From Hyphomicrobiales bacterium (GTDB lineage: Bacteria; Pseudomonadota; Alphaproteobacteria; Rhizobiales; Rhizobiaceae), in contig UCKS01000032.1 in the NCBI GenBank assembly GCA_900473045.1, forward strand, positions 88,584 to 152,583: 64,000 nt of DNA. Direction: 5' to 3'. The notes under the pieces were generated by a model. It was not told where the DNA came from. It did not search any database and was given only the letters and a program-made list of their open reading frames with translations. A program made the translations under genes and the position numbers. This document shows, piece after piece, positions 48,851 through 58,496 of the stretch; the first letter of the stretch is position 1; each line of letters begins with the position of its first letter.

Positions 48851-48879
48851 CTATAATGACTGCAGCGCCACCCGGCAAG
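48851..48879 (-). promoter_or_regulatory. Candidate pyrB promoter
   Basis: On the minus strand CTTGCC (48879-48874), N17, TTATAG (48856-48851) fits the rhizobial sigma-70 arrangement. Transcription would start near 48844, about 28 bases before the pyrB ATG. No leader peptide or attenuator is visible in so short a leader. Confidence 0.4.
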
Positions 48880-49015
48880 GCAGACGCCGCGCAAACCGGC
48901 TCCATCCCCACGCTTTTGTGGCGATAACACACCGCGCGCAAATTGTTGCGGGAAGCAGCATTTATCGCGTGCCCGTCCTGTTCCTAAGCATAGGGACTTG
49001 GGTTAGAAACGCGGC

Positions 49016-50665
49016 ATGACTCTGAACCGTACCGAACAGAAATTAGCCGATCTGAACCAGCCGAAACCCTGGTCGGGGATCAATGCCTTCCGCTCAGACC
49101 CGTTGCTGGTCGATATCGCCGCGTCGATGCCGCGTCCGCTGCGCGACGATTTCGAAACGATCGGTCGCTATGTGACCTCGCCCGAGGCGCAGGATCTGGC
49201 GCGCATGGCCAATGAAGGCCTGCCGAAGCTGCGCACCCACGGGCCGCGCGGCGAGCGGCTGGACGTGGTCGAATTCCATCCGGCCTGGCACGCGCTGATG
49301 CGCCGCTCGGTGACATCGGGCCTGCATGCCTCGGCCTGGGAAAACATTGCCGATGAGCGCGGCCGCTCGCACAAGGCGCGGGCGTTGCGCTTCTACCTGA
49401 CGGCGCAGCTCGAATGCGGCCATCTCTGCCCGTTGACCATGACCAGCGCGTCAGTGGCTGCGATCTCCGCGTCGCCGGCCGTCCAGAAGGAGTGGGCGCC
49501 CAAAATCCTGTCGCGGAAATACGATTCGTCCAACAGGCCATGGATGCAGAAAGCCTCCGTCACCATCGGCATGGGCATGACGGAAAAGCAGGGCGGCACG
49601 GATGTGCGCGCCAACACCTCGACGGCTGAGCGGGTGGGCGAGGGCATCTACCGGCTGAACGGCCACAAATGGTTCATGTCGGCGCCGATGAGCGACGCCT
49701 TCGTGATGCTGGCGCAGACCCGCGACGGTCTCGGGTGCTTCCTCGTTCCGCGGCTTCTGGAAGACAGCTCGGCCAATGGCCTGCGCTTCCAGCGGTTGAA
49801 GGACAAGCTCGGCAACCGCTCGAATGCCTCCTCCGAGGTCGAGTTTTCCGATACGTTCGGCTTCGTCCTCGGTTCGCCCGATGCCGGCATCCGTACCATC
49901 CTCGACATGGTAACGCTGACGCGCCTCGATTGCTCGCTAGCCTCCGCCGGTATGATGCGGGCTTCGCTCGCCGAAGCCGTGCATCATGTGCGCGGCCGCA
50001 AGGTCTCCGGCAAGGCTCTGGTCGCCCAGCCGATGATGACGCGGGTGCTGGCCGATATGGCGCTCGACGTTGCCGCTGCCAGCGCATTGTCGTTCCGTCT
50101 CGCCGAAGCCTTCGACAAGGCCCGCGACAGTGCCGAGGATGCGGCCTATGCGCGGATCATGACGCCGGTTGCGAAATACTGGAGCTGCAAGATTGCACCG
50201 GCGCTGATTGCCGAGGCGATGGAATGTATCGGCGGCAGCGGTTACGTCGAGGAACGCCCGATCGCCCGGCATTATCGCGAAGCCCCGGTCAATGCGATCT
50301 GGGAAGGCTCCGGCAATGTCATGGCGCTGGACGTTCTCAGAGTGCTGACCCGTGGCAAGGACCTGTTCGAACTGCTGTTCCAGGTGATCAGCCGCGATCT
50401 CGGCCCCTCCGCCAAGAAGACCGTCGATGTGCTGCGGGCGGCGATGTCGCTTTGCGAGCGCGACGAAGGGGCAGCCCGCATGCTGGTCGAACAGCTGGCA
50501 CTGGCTGCCGCTGCCGCCGAACTTTACCGGCTGGGGGCAGGGCGGATCGCCGATGCGTTCCTGGAATCGCGGCTGGCCGCCGGCTGGCGCTCGACCTATG
50601 GCATGCTCGATTCGCGGTTTGATTCCGCCTATATCGTCGATCTGCTCTATCCGGCGGCGATATAG
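49016..50665 (+). CDS. Acyl-CoA dehydrogenase family protein, AidB-like
   Basis: A 549-residue flavoprotein. The N-terminal region (RSDPLLVDI, then HPAWHALMRRSV) and GMGMTEKQGGTDVRANTSTAE at about 184-205, plus the C-terminal AMECIGGSGYVEERPIARHYREAPVNAIWEGSGNVMALDVLR, are those of the AidB branch of acyl-CoA dehydrogenases. In E. coli, AidB belongs to the adaptive response to alkylation damage. No Ada-type or SOS box is visible upstream. The last 19 bases overlap the convergent transporter gene. Confidence 0.88.
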   Translation: MTLNRTEQKLADLNQPKPWSGINAFRSDPLLVDIAASMPRPLRDDFETIGRYVTSPEAQDLARMANEGLPKLRTHGPRGERLDVVEFHPAWHALMRRSVTSGLHASAWENIADERGRSHKARALRFYLTAQLECGHLCPLTMTSASVAAISASPAVQKEWAPKILSRKYDSSNRPWMQKASVTIGMGMTEKQGGTDVRANTSTAERVGEGIYRLNGHKWFMSAPMSDAFVMLAQTRDGLGCFLVPRLLEDSSANGLRFQRLKDKLGNRSNASSEVEFSDTFGFVLGSPDAGIRTILDMVTLTRLDCSLASAGMMRASLAEAVHHVRGRKVSGKALVAQPMMTRVLADMALDVAAASALSFRLAEAFDKARDSAEDAAYARIMTPVAKYWSCKIAPALIAEAMECIGGSGYVEERPIARHYREAPVNAIWEGSGNVMALDVLRVLTRGKDLFELLFQVISRDLGPSAKKTVDVLRAAMSLCERDEGAARMLVEQLALAAAAAELYRLGAGRIADAFLESRLAAGWRSTYGMLDSRFDSAYIVDLLYPAAI

Positions 50666-51582
50666 CCGGTGACGGTCAGGACAAGCGGAATAGTAAAGAA
50701 CGAGACGACCGTCTGGATAGTGGCGACCGCCGCATAGAGCGGCGCGTCGCCCCCCATCTGCTTGGCGAGCAGATAGCCGTTCATCGCCGTCGGTACGCTG
50801 GCGCCGAGCGCGATCACCAGCAGGGCATCGCCGCGGATTCCAAGCAGATAGGCGGTGCCGGCCATGAAAACCGGCATGACGATCAGTTTCAGAAAGACCG
50901 CCAGCAGCGCGACCATGCTCGGCCGCAGCGCGTCCGAGACCTTCAGCCCCGCTCCGACCATGACCAGCCCCAGGCTGAGCGAGGCGCTGGCCAGCATCTC
51001 GACGGCGGTCAGAACCGGGCCATAAACCGGAACCTGAAAGAAATTCAGTATGATACCTAGCACCGAGGCGACGATCAGCGGATTGGTGGCGATCTTGAAG
51101 GCGAAGAACCGCAACCCTTTCGGCCCGCCATTAAAGGCAACCAAAACGCCGATATTGTAGAGATTGATGGGAATGATGACCAAAGTCATCACCAGGGCCG
51201 TCAGGCTGAGACCGAGCGGGCCATAGAGTTTCTGGGCGATCGCCAGTGCCATGAAGCCGTTCCAGCGCGTCGCTGTCTGGAAGACCGAGGTGAAGGCGGC
51301 GGACGAGACGTGACGGGCGCGCAGCAATGGCCAGAGCAGGAGTAAGGCGGCGGACATCAGGGTGATGCTGCCGATCGTCGCCAGCGCCGTTGCATCCGTC
51401 TTCATGCCGGCAAAATCGGCCGTTGCCAGTGTTGAGAACAGCAGGGCAGGGAACAGGATGTAATAGCCGAGCTGCTCCAGTCCTTCCCACAACGTGTTGT
51501 CAACCAGCGAGGACCGCTTCAGCCAGACGCCCAGCGAAACGAGCAGGAAGATCGGCAGGATGCTTTCGAAGATGATCGTCAT
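50647..51582 (-). CDS. AEC family transporter (auxin efflux carrier-like)
   Basis: A 311-residue membrane protein with about ten helices in two five-helix halves. The N-terminal ILPIFLLVSLGVWLKR and the mid-protein NPLIVASVLGIILNFF motif are typical of the AEC family, which in bacteria includes malonate and malate transporters. The substrate is unknown. Its 3' end overlaps the AidB-like gene by 19 bp in convergent orientation. Confidence 0.85.
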   Translation of the reverse strand: MTIIFESILPIFLLVSLGVWLKRSSLVDNTLWEGLEQLGYYILFPALLFSTLATADFAGMKTDATALATIGSITLMSAALLLLWPLLRARHVSSAAFTSVFQTATRWNGFMALAIAQKLYGPLGLSLTALVMTLVIIPINLYNIGVLVAFNGGPKGLRFFAFKIATNPLIVASVLGIILNFFQVPVYGPVLTAVEMLASASLSLGLVMVGAGLKVSDALRPSMVALLAVFLKLIVMPVFMAGTAYLLGIRGDALLVIALGASVPTAMNGYLLAKQMGGDAPLYAAVATIQTVVSFFTIPLVLTVTGYIAAG

Positions 51583-51757
51583 GGGAGGGAAGGCCTGAAG
51601 GAGGGGAAGAGCCCACCGATAGCCCCTTGTCCACAGCCCGGCAACCGCGCCGCCCGGAAATTAACCTTAACAAATGGTTTACGTTGCGCCGTCAGGGTTA
51701 ACGGGCAAGAGTGGCCATGAAGAGATTGTTAACGTTTTTTGGAATGGAGCACGTTCG

Positions 51758-51913
51758 GTGAGAACTGGCTTGGTCATCATCATGACGATGTTTTTTGCGA
51801 GCCTCGCGCTCGATCTGGCGGTTCCGGCTGTTATCCTTGTGAGCTTGCTCGCTCTGGACCGGGTGTCGGCGCAGTTCAAGCACGGCCCATCGGTGGAGGG
51901 GAGAACAGCATGA
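51758..51913 (+). CDS. Small membrane protein upstream of DUF6105 gene
   Basis: A 51-codon ORF beginning with GTG. GGAG lies eight bases upstream. Residues 5-39 are strongly hydrophobic (GLVIIMTMFFASLALDLAVP then AVILVSLLALD), giving one long or two short membrane segments, followed by a polar tail. The stop overlaps the next ATG as ATGA, which supports that it is translated with the DUF6105 gene. A longer reading from 51674 is less likely. I do not recognise a family. Confidence 0.55.
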   Translation: MRTGLVIIMTMFFASLALDLAVPAVILVSLLALDRVSAQFKHGPSVEGRTA

Positions 51914-52254
51914 AGTGGTTCCTGATCCTCTGGGCGTGCCCGGTCATCCTGCTCACCGGCTGGTACGGTCTTTCCTATTACGACATGAGTTTCGGCATCT
52001 TCATGCTGACGCGCCAGGCACATGATCTGGTCTTTACCATCTATGGCAATGTGCTCGGTATTCCGCCGGAAACCATTCCGCCGCTGGTCGCCCGCGCCAT
52101 CGTCTTCGACAGCTTCTTGGTCTTTGCCATCATCGCCTTCCGCAAACGCCGGGAAATCCGTGCCTGGTACAACAGGCGTTTTCCGCCGGTTCAGCCTTCG
52201 GACGTCGCACCCGCACCCTTTGCCAAGGATGCCAACCTGTCGAGCGCGCCCTGA
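51910..52254 (+). CDS. DUF6105 family membrane protein
   Basis: A 114-residue protein with two transmembrane helices (about 2-22 and 66-86) and a basic, proline-rich C-terminal tail. The N-terminus [32 protein letters not shown] is the pattern of a Rhizobiales family annotated as DUF6105; function unknown. It starts with an ATGA overlap to the small membrane protein gene. The last 64 bases overlap ruvX in convergent orientation. Confidence 0.75.
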   Translation: MKWFLILWACPVILLTGWYGLSYYDMSFGIFMLTRQAHDLVFTIYGNVLGIPPETIPPLVARAIVFDSFLVFAIIAFRKRREIRAWYNRRFPPVQPSDVAPAPFAKDANLSSAP

Positions 52255-52685
52255 AGAATGAACGAGGCGGCTGCCGAATCGATCCGGTCGGCCCGCTTCT
52301 TTCTCGAAACATCCATCTCGATCAGCACCCGTTCGGCCGCCACGGTCGATAGCCGTTCGTCCCAGTAGATGAACGGCAGCTCTGTCTTCTGCGCCATGTT
52401 GTGCACGAAAGCCCGGGTCGCCTGGGCGCGCGGACCGGCCGAGCCATCCATGTTGATCGGCAGGCCGATAATAAAGGCGGCGATCTTTTCTTTCTCGGCC
52501 ATGGCAAGCAGCGCCTGCGCGTCCAGCCCGAACTTGACCCGCTTGATCACTGCGCGTGGCGTGGCAAAGCGCCGTCCGAGATCAGACACCGAAATGCCGA
52601 TCGTCTTGGTGCCGAGATCAAGCCCGGCGATGGCTTGGCTGGGCAGGAGGGCGGATGCGAGGTCTTCGATGCTGAGAACAGCCAT
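52191..52685 (-). CDS. ruvX: Putative pre-16S rRNA nuclease / Holliday junction resolvase YqgF
   Basis: A 164-residue RNase H-fold nuclease. The catalytic aspartates are in [18 protein letters not shown] (about 19-36) and in the late [30 protein letters not shown] and the [14 protein letters not shown] motif are conserved family signatures. YqgF/RuvX processes the 5' end of 16S rRNA and may resolve recombination junctions. Its C-terminal end overlaps the convergent DUF6105 gene. Confidence 0.93.
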   Translation of the reverse strand: MAVLSIEDLASALLPSQAIAGLDLGTKTIGISVSDLGRRFATPRAVIKRVKFGLDAQALLAMAEKEKIAAFIIGLPINMDGSAGPRAQATRAFVHNMAQKTELPFIYWDERLSTVAAERVLIEMDVSRKKRADRIDSAAASFILQGALDRLASLAKGAGATSEG

Positions 52686-52807
52686 GTGATTTGCCGATTC
52701 GGTCTTTTAGGATTACTCGGGTGATCCATATCCCTATCCCGTGGCCAAATCATCCCCCAGCAAATCCCGCCGCCAAATCCCCGCCGCCCAAACAAGGAGT
52801 AATTGTC

Positions 52808-53512
52808 ATGAAGATCAAGTGGCTCGGACATTCCGCGTTCCATCTGGAAACCGCCAAATCGAAAATCCTCATCGACCCGTTCTTCACCGGCAACCCATCC
52901 TTCGATGAATCCTCTCGCAAGGATGCCGCCGCCGGGCTCACCCATATCCTCCTCACCCACGGCCATGGCGACCATGTCGGCGATACGATTGCACTGGCCA
53001 AGGAAACCGGGGCGACCGTCGTTGCCAATGCCGATCTCGCCGCATGGCTGGGATCGAAGGGTGTCAAGGCGATCGAAATGGGCAATACCGGCGGCACGAT
53101 CCATCTTAACGGCTTTTCCACCACCTTCGTCAACGCGCTGCATTCCTCGGCGCAGCTGACCGAGGACGGCGTGTCGCATTCGCTCGGCAATGCCAATGGC
53201 CTGGTGCTGCATTTCGAGGATGAGCCGACGCTCTATCATATGGGCGATACCGACATCTTCTCCGACATGGCGCTGATCCACGAACTGCACCAGCCGGAAA
53301 TCGGCCTCGTGCCGATCGGCGACCGGTTCACCATGGGCGGTGCCGTGGCAGCGCTGGCCTGCCAGCGTTTCTTCAAGTTCGCCACCGTGCTCCCCTGCCA
53401 TTATGGTTCGTTCGGCATTATCGACCAGACGCCGGAGCTGTTCATTGCCGGAATGGACGGCGCTTCAGCGAAGGTCGAAGCGCCCGCCGTCGGCGGTTTT
53501 GTTGCCGTCTAA
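52808..53512 (+). CDS. UPF0173 metal-dependent hydrolase
   Basis: A 234-residue metallo-beta-lactamase fold protein. It begins [14 protein letters not shown] and has the zinc motif [13 protein letters not shown] (about 55-67), then HMGDTDIF and CHYGSF. These are the UPF0173 signatures (YtkL/YddR type); the substrate is unknown. The ATG at 52808 follows AAGGAG; an in-frame proline-rich upstream extension to 52691 is not supported. It is divergent from ruvX. Confidence 0.9.
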   Translation: MKIKWLGHSAFHLETAKSKILIDPFFTGNPSFDESSRKDAAAGLTHILLTHGHGDHVGDTIALAKETGATVVANADLAAWLGSKGVKAIEMGNTGGTIHLNGFSTTFVNALHSSAQLTEDGVSHSLGNANGLVLHFEDEPTLYHMGDTDIFSDMALIHELHQPEIGLVPIGDRFTMGGAVAALACQRFFKFATVLPCHYGSFGIIDQTPELFIAGMDGASAKVEAPAVGGFVAV

Positions 53513-53597
53513 GCGGCTGGCGTTTGCATTCCCCCGTTGCGTGGCAGCACTGCGGCTATTATAGCGGGGGAAAGTTCCTTGAAGACCGGAGACACCC

Positions 53598-53885
53598 ATG
53601 TCCGTAGACCTCGCCACCGTGAAGCGCGTCGCGCGCCTTGCCCGCATTGCCGTCACCGAAGAGGAAGCGCAGCGCATGACCGGCGAATTGAACGGTATTC
53701 TCGGTTTCGTCGAGCAGCTTTCCGAGGTCAATGTCGATGGCGTCGAGCCGATGACATCGGTGACCCCGATGGCAATGAAGAAGCGCGTCGATGCGGTGAC
53801 CGATGGCAACAAGGCTGACGATATCGTCGCTAATGCGCCGAACGAGGATCGCAACTTCTTCCTCGTCCCGAAGGTTGTCGAGTAA
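53598..53885 (+). CDS. gatC: Glu/Asp-tRNA(Gln/Asn) amidotransferase subunit C
   Basis: The 95-residue stabilising subunit of the GatCAB amidotransferase that converts mischarged Glu-tRNA-Gln and Asp-tRNA-Asn. The sequence [24 protein letters not shown] and the C-terminal segment [17 protein letters not shown] are the family hallmarks. gatA starts 49 bp downstream; gatB is 5 kb further on. Confidence 0.95.
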   Translation: MSVDLATVKRVARLARIAVTEEEAQRMTGELNGILGFVEQLSEVNVDGVEPMTSVTPMAMKKRVDAVTDGNKADDIVANAPNEDRNFFLVPKVVE

Positions 53886-53934
53886 TCTTCGCCGCTGCCG
53901 CCGCCCGAACGTCCCCGATTTTGAAAGCCTGCCC

Positions 53935-55416
53935 ATGACCGACCTGACCCGCCTGACCATCGCCGAAGCGCGCACCAAGCTGAGCTCCAAGGAAATCTCC
54001 GCCGTCGAACTGACGGAAGCCTATATCGGCGCGATCGACGCTGCCAACGGTGCGCTGAACGCCTATGTCGTCACCACGCCCGACAAGGCGCGCGAGATGG
54101 CGAAGGCTTCCGATGCCCGCATCGCCGCGGGCAAGGCCGGAGCGCTCGAAGGCATTCCGCTCGGGATCAAGGACCTGTTCGGTACCGAAGGGATCCACAC
54201 CCAGGCCTGCAGCCACATACTCGACGGTTTCAAGCCGCGTTACGAATCGACCGTCACCCAGAACCTCTGGAACGACGGTGCCGTCATGCTCGGCAAGCTC
54301 AACATGGACGAGTTCGCCATGGGCTCGTCGAACGAAAGCTCCTATTACGGCCCGGTGAAAAACCCCTGGCGCGCCACCGGTTCGAACCTCGATCTGGTTC
54401 CGGGCGGCTCGTCGGGCGGTTCGGCCGCAGCCGTTGCCGCCTTCCTTTGCGCTGGCGCTACCGCGACCGATACCGGCGGCTCGATCCGCCAGCCGGCCGC
54501 CTTTACCGGAACCGTCGGCATCAAGCCGACCTATGGCCGTTGCTCGCGCTGGGGCATCGTCGCCTTTGCCTCCTCGCTCGATCAGGCCGGTCCGATCGCC
54601 CGCGACGTGCGCGATGCGGCGATCCTGTTGAAGTCGATGGCGTCTGTCGATGCCAAGGATACGACCTCCGTCGATCTGCCGGTGCCGGACTATGAGGCCT
54701 CGCTCGGCCAGTCGCTGAAGGGCATGAAGATCGGCATTCCGAAGGAATATCGCGTCGATGGCATGCCGGACGAAATCGAAACCCTGTGGCAACAGGGCAT
54801 TGCCTGGCTGAAGGACGCCGGTGCCGAGATCGTCGATATCAGCCTGCCGCACACCAAATATGCGCTTCCGGCCTATTACATCGTCGCACCCGCCGAAGCC
54901 TCGTCCAACCTTGCCCGCTATGACGGCGTTCGCTACGGCCTGCGCGTCGATGGCAAGGACATTGCCGACATGTATGAAAAGACCCGGGCCGCCGGCTTCG
55001 GCACCGAGGTCAAGCGCCGCATCATGATCGGCACCTATGTGCTGTCGGCCGGTTACTACGATGCCTATTACCTGCAGGCGCAGAAGGTCCGCACGCTGAT
55101 CAAGCGCGACTTCGAACTGGCCTTCCATGCCGGTGTCGACGCAATCCTGACGCCTGCTACACCGTCCTCCGCCTTCGGCATCGCCGACGAGGATCTGGCA
55201 TCCGATCCGGTCAAGATGTACCTCAACGACATCTTCACGGTAACGGTCAACATGGCCGGTCTTCCGGGCATCGCCGTTCCCGCCGGTCTCGACCACAAGG
55301 GCCTGCCGCTCGGCCTGCAGCTGATCGGCAAGCCGTTCGAGGAAGAAACCCTGTTCAAGACGGCGCATGTCATCGAGCAGGCTGCCGGAAAATTCCAGCC
55401 AACCAAGTGGTGGTAA
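53935..55416 (+). CDS. gatA: Glu/Asp-tRNA(Gln/Asn) amidotransferase subunit A
   Basis: The 493-residue amidase subunit, which hydrolyses glutamine to supply ammonia. The amidase catalytic triad is visible: the lysine in [14 protein letters not shown] (about 76), the cis-serine in [14 protein letters not shown] and the nucleophilic serine in [15 protein letters not shown] at 53935 gives the usual length; the frame is open upstream through gatC without support. The stop overlaps the start of the acetyltransferase gene at 55407. Confidence 0.95.
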   Translation: MTDLTRLTIAEARTKLSSKEISAVELTEAYIGAIDAANGALNAYVVTTPDKAREMAKASDARIAAGKAGALEGIPLGIKDLFGTEGIHTQACSHILDGFKPRYESTVTQNLWNDGAVMLGKLNMDEFAMGSSNESSYYGPVKNPWRATGSNLDLVPGGSSGGSAAAVAAFLCAGATATDTGGSIRQPAAFTGTVGIKPTYGRCSRWGIVAFASSLDQAGPIARDVRDAAILLKSMASVDAKDTTSVDLPVPDYEASLGQSLKGMKIGIPKEYRVDGMPDEIETLWQQGIAWLKDAGAEIVDISLPHTKYALPAYYIVAPAEASSNLARYDGVRYGLRVDGKDIADMYEKTRAAGFGTEVKRRIMIGTYVLSAGYYDAYYLQAQKVRTLIKRDFELAFHAGVDAILTPATPSSAFGIADEDLASDPVKMYLNDIFTVTVNMAGLPGIAVPAGLDHKGLPLGLQLIGKPFEEETLFKTAHVIEQAAGKFQPTKWW

Positions 55417-55928
55417 AACCGGCCTTCCATCTTCGCAATATGGCTGCCGCGGACACCGGGGCAGTCGCACGGATCGGGTTTGACGCCTGGAAATCCAACC
55501 GTATTCACCAGAGTTGGTTTGAGCCGACCGTCGAAACGCGCGTCGAAGATGGCTTTCTGACCTTTGCCGGACGACCGGACGCCGAAGTCGTTGTCGCTGT
55601 GGCGGAAAATCAGGTGATCGGCTGGGGCGCCCGCGACAGCCGCGAACATCCCGGCGACCGGTCACGCGGCTGGGATTATATTTCCGATATCTGGATTGCC
55701 CCGCACTGGCAGGGTAAGGGCGTCGGCTCGGCGCTGATCGGCGAACTTATTGCCCGGATGTGCGTTGAAAACCTTGGCGTCGCCAGCATCGAGACCGATG
55801 CGTCCAACGATCGGGCTCTTTCCCTCTACAAAAAACTCGGGTTTACCGAGATCTGGCAAGGTACGGATTTTTCTCCTTCGCTGGGTCTGGACCAGGCCAA
55901 GGTGCGTCTGGAAAAATCGATCCTATGA
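55407..55928 (+). CDS. GNAT family N-acetyltransferase
   Basis: A 173-residue acetyltransferase. The acetyl-CoA binding motif A is [21 protein letters not shown] (about 97-117), and motif B is [17 protein letters not shown]. The substrate is unknown. It starts with GTG at 55407 (or the adjacent GTG at 55410), overlapping the gatA stop, so it is translationally coupled to it. The beginning resembles that of the next gene ([10 protein letters not shown] against TIGLDAWEKA), suggesting a tandem duplication. Confidence 0.82.
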   Translation: MVVKPAFHLRNMAAADTGAVARIGFDAWKSNRIHQSWFEPTVETRVEDGFLTFAGRPDAEVVVAVAENQVIGWGARDSREHPGDRSRGWDYISDIWIAPHWQGKGVGSALIGELIARMCVENLGVASIETDASNDRALSLYKKLGFTEIWQGTDFSPSLGLDQAKVRLEKSIL

Positions 55929-55959
55929 TGCTCTACTTGCTGCGGGAGGGCACCGCTGC

Positions 55960-56469
55960 ATGATCATTGTCCGCCTTGCGCGCGAAAACGAAGTTCCAAC
56001 TCTTGCCACGATCGGGCTTGATGCCTGGGAAAAAGCCGTTTCCGGCGTGGCGGATGCGCAAGCCATGCGCCACGTCGCCGAACTGTCGTTCCTGTCCTTT
56101 CTGCGTTCGAACTGGTTTTCGGTGAGCGTCGCGGAAACCAACGGCATCGTCGCCGGGTGGGCCGCGCGCGAAGACAAGGACGGGACGATCTCCGACCTCT
56201 GGATCGAACCCTCGATGCAGCGATACGGTCTCGGCTCGGCCCTGCTTGCCGATCTGGAACACAGGATACTGGCTGACGGGTTTCAGGCTGTGGCGATCCA
56301 TACGCATGCCCAGAATGCAAAAGCCATCGGGTTTTTCCGCAAGCACGGATATGCGATCAGCTCGCTATCGACAGCCTACGCGCCAAAACTCGACCGGGAT
56401 GTCGAATCGGTCGGCATGACGAAAATGCTGGGAGAGCCTGCTGCCCATAACGACCAGCAGTGGTTCTGA
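55960..56469 (+). CDS. GNAT family N-acetyltransferase
   Basis: A 169-residue acetyltransferase. Motif A reads LWIEPSMQRYGLGSALLADLE (about 76-96), and motif B includes QNAKAIGFFRKHGYAI. The start at 55960 follows GGGAGGG; the frame is open further upstream. It lies 31 bp after the previous acetyltransferase and shares its N-terminal pattern, consistent with duplication within the gatA operon. A strong terminator follows. Confidence 0.82.
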   Translation: MIIVRLARENEVPTLATIGLDAWEKAVSGVADAQAMRHVAELSFLSFLRSNWFSVSVAETNGIVAGWAAREDKDGTISDLWIEPSMQRYGLGSALLADLEHRILADGFQAVAIHTHAQNAKAIGFFRKHGYAISSLSTAYAPKLDRDVESVGMTKMLGEPAAHNDQQWF

Positions 56470-56477
56470 ATGCAAAA

Positions 56478-56520
56478 CCCGGTGAAACCGAATGAACGGT
56501 CTCACCGGCTTTGTTTTGTT
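56478..56520. terminator. Bidirectional terminator between GNAT and yjhX-like genes
   Basis: The stem CCGGTGAAACCG/CGGTCTCACCGG (56479-56508, one mismatch, loop AATGAA) has a T-rich tail on the plus strand (CTTTGTTTTG) and TTTT on the minus strand. It lies between two convergent genes and can end both transcripts. Confidence 0.7.
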
Positions 56521-56776
56521 AGCAGTTGTTCAGCTGCGAGCGCGCGAGAACGAGGCCGCGTTGAGTGATCCGGTAAGGCTTGCCACCGGATGACGAAATC
56601 GCCTTCTTCCGCTTGAGCTTACGAAACATCTCCAAACCGAAACCGGGATAGAGCCAGCCGTCGCGGGTGAAGCATCGGGCGTCCTCGATCGTCTTCGTGT
56701 CCGAGCGGATGATTTCGATGCGGCCGCCTTGGGCCATGAGATGTAGAATACGCTGTTCTTCGCGTGAAATGTCCAT
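56519..56776 (-). CDS. YjhX family (UPF0386) protein, possible toxin
   Basis: An 85-residue basic protein. MDISREEQRILHLMAQGGRI at the start, the CFTRDGW centre and KLKRKKAISSSGGKPYRITQRGLVLARSQLNN at the end match the YjhX/UPF0386 family. E. coli YjhX was reported as a toxin paired with YjhQ, a GNAT-type antitoxin. No yjhQ-like gene is adjacent on this strand, although GNAT genes are convergent neighbours. The winged-helix-like pattern could also indicate a DNA-binding protein. Confidence 0.75.
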   Translation of the reverse strand: MDISREEQRILHLMAQGGRIEIIRSDTKTIEDARCFTRDGWLYPGFGLEMFRKLKRKKAISSSGGKPYRITQRGLVLARSQLNNC

Positions 56777-56970
56777 TGATGTCGAGATCCGAAAAGCGTT
56801 CGCGTGAACGCATCAAAACGGGTCTGCCGTTCAGTCGAACGTCAGGGCTTCGTTTTCCGGCCCGTGCCCGCAAAAGACTTTTGCAGGCAGGGCCTTCAGG
56901 CAATCTCGGATATGGAAAACATCAAAACTCCATAGGGACGGCCGTTTTTAAGCCAAGGACGGCAGCACCG

Positions 56971-57891
56971 TCAAGAATGCGATGCGAACATCAGCGATTG
57001 GTGCATGCCAAGCCCGGCCATGACGCCATCGGCGGAAGCAAGCGTGATATTGCCGAAGGCACGGGCATTGTCGCCCGCAGCATAGACCCCGGCGAGGCTG
57101 GTCGCCTTGACGGCATCGGTGGTGAGGATTTTTCCGGCGGGGGTTTCCTGCAAGGTGCAGCCTAGGCTTTCGGCGATCGTGCCGCGCATATGCAGATCGG
57201 CCGCAACGAACAGCGCTTTGACATCAAAGGTCCGGCCGTTCTCCATCCGTACCCGCAACATGTCGCAAGTGCCTGCCTCGATCAAACTGACCGCACCCGG
57301 CTGGAGACGAGCGTTGCGTCTTTCCAGCAGCGCAAGCGTATCCTCATCCGGTTCCGGCATGCCATTTGTGAAGAGGGTGACATCGCCCCAGTCGGCAACG
57401 ACGGCCGCCTGATGCGCCGACATCGGCTGTGTCGCCAGGACGCCGATCGGCCCGCCGCCGATTTCGTAGCCGTGGCAATAGGGGCAATGCAGCACCGTCT
57501 TGCCCCAGCGTTCGGCAAGTCCCGGAATGTCAGGAAGGCGGTCTTCGATGCCGCTGGCCAGAAGCAGCCGCCGGGTGGCAATCGAGCCGTGTCCGGCAAC
57601 GCTGACATGAAAGTCGTCGATTGTGCCTTCCGCAGCGTCAGCCTCACCCTCGATGAAGGTCACCGTGGAGTAGGCGGCGAGCTGAGCCCGTGCATCGGTG
57701 AGGATTTCCAGCCCGGATTTGCCGTCGAGTGCCAGCACACCGTGGGAATGGGCGGCAAAACGATTGCGTGGTGTGCCGCTGTCGATGACGGTGACGTGCC
57801 GCCGGGCGCGGGCGAGAATATAGGCGGCCGACAGTCCGGCGAAGCCGCCGCCAATGATGATTGCATCCTGTTGCATGGTCTTTCTTTCCAT
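56971..57891 (-). CDS. NAD(P)/FAD-dependent oxidoreductase, thioredoxin reductase-like
   Basis: A 306-residue flavoprotein. The FAD-binding motif IIIGGGFAGLSAAYILARA is at about 9-27, and the redox-active CPYC motif in TVLHCPYCHGYEIGGG is near 134-149. The C-terminal FAD element is GVYAAGDNARAFGNITLASADGV. The second nucleotide-binding fold is less conserved (GVLATQP), so cofactor preference is uncertain. ATG at 57891 is chosen after AGGAGGGCGGAGC. It stands downstream of a broken Rrf2 regulator, its likely former controller. Confidence 0.88.
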   Translation of the reverse strand: MERKTMQQDAIIIGGGFAGLSAAYILARARRHVTVIDSGTPRNRFAAHSHGVLALDGKSGLEILTDARAQLAAYSTVTFIEGEADAAEGTIDDFHVSVAGHGSIATRRLLLASGIEDRLPDIPGLAERWGKTVLHCPYCHGYEIGGGPIGVLATQPMSAHQAAVVADWGDVTLFTNGMPEPDEDTLALLERRNARLQPGAVSLIEAGTCDMLRVRMENGRTFDVKALFVAADLHMRGTIAESLGCTLQETPAGKILTTDAVKATSLAGVYAAGDNARAFGNITLASADGVMAGLGMHQSLMFASHS

Positions 57892-57970
57892 AGCTCCGCC
57901 CTCCTGCAATGTCATGAGAACCGGACTGGGGAGACATCAGTGTTGATAGGAATGCTAGCCGGGCTGTGTT

Positions 57971-58415
57971 TCAGCCGGGCTGTTTCAGCGCGGCCCTGTG
58001 CTCGGCAAAACGCCGTTTGAAATCATCGGCAAGCGTGGCCAGCGTTACTTGCCCGAGGCGGGCAATCAGCATCGCCTCGGCATCGCGAAAGGCATCGTCG
58101 AGCGCATGATTGACGGCCTGTTCGACCAGGCAGCCCGGGCTTTCGCTGACATTGCCCATCTGGAACAGCATTGGCTCGCCCAGCGCTGCATAGATGTCGC
58201 GCATGGTGACGTCCTCGAGCGGCCGGGCCAGCGTCCAGCCGCCGCCATGGCCACGGCCGGAGGTGACAAGGCCTGCCTCGCGCAGCCCGGCCATGGTGCG
58301 CCGGACGACGACAGGATTGGCAGAGGGCGAGTTCGTCCGATGTCATCGGTCGTTCGCGTTCTGCCATGTGCAACAACGCGTGCAGCACTGCGGAAAGGCG
58401 GCTGTTTCTTTTCAT
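57971..58415 (-). pseudogene. Rrf2-family transcriptional regulator, frameshifted
   Basis: The first 30 codons from ATG 58415 (MKRNSRLSAVLHALLHMAER...TSDELA) are the N-terminus of an Rrf2 winged-helix regulator. The rest (NPVVVRRTMAGLREAGLVTSGRGHGGGW and on to 57971) continues in another frame. The junction is near 58315-58330, where about three residues between 'DELA' and 'NPVVV' are reduced to seven bases, a net loss that shifts the frame. Both halves are otherwise well conserved, so the lesion is recent or a sequencing error. Rrf2 genes of this type often sit before thioredoxin-reductase-like genes. Confidence 0.75.
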
Positions 58416-58496
58416 GTAATAATAATAGTTACGAATTATTGTGCAAGTCAAGCCATGGCGACCGGATCAGAAATCAGCCAGCGAGGGGACGTGACC

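Noticed and set aside
51661..51737. Clustered TTAAC motifs as CtrA binding sites
   Set aside because: CtrA sites need TTAA-N7-TTAA; here the spacings are 2 bp or far longer, so the motif is not met.
53830..55665. 611-codon minus-strand ORF opposite gatC and gatA
   Set aside because: Spans two well-defined genes and shows only shadow composition.
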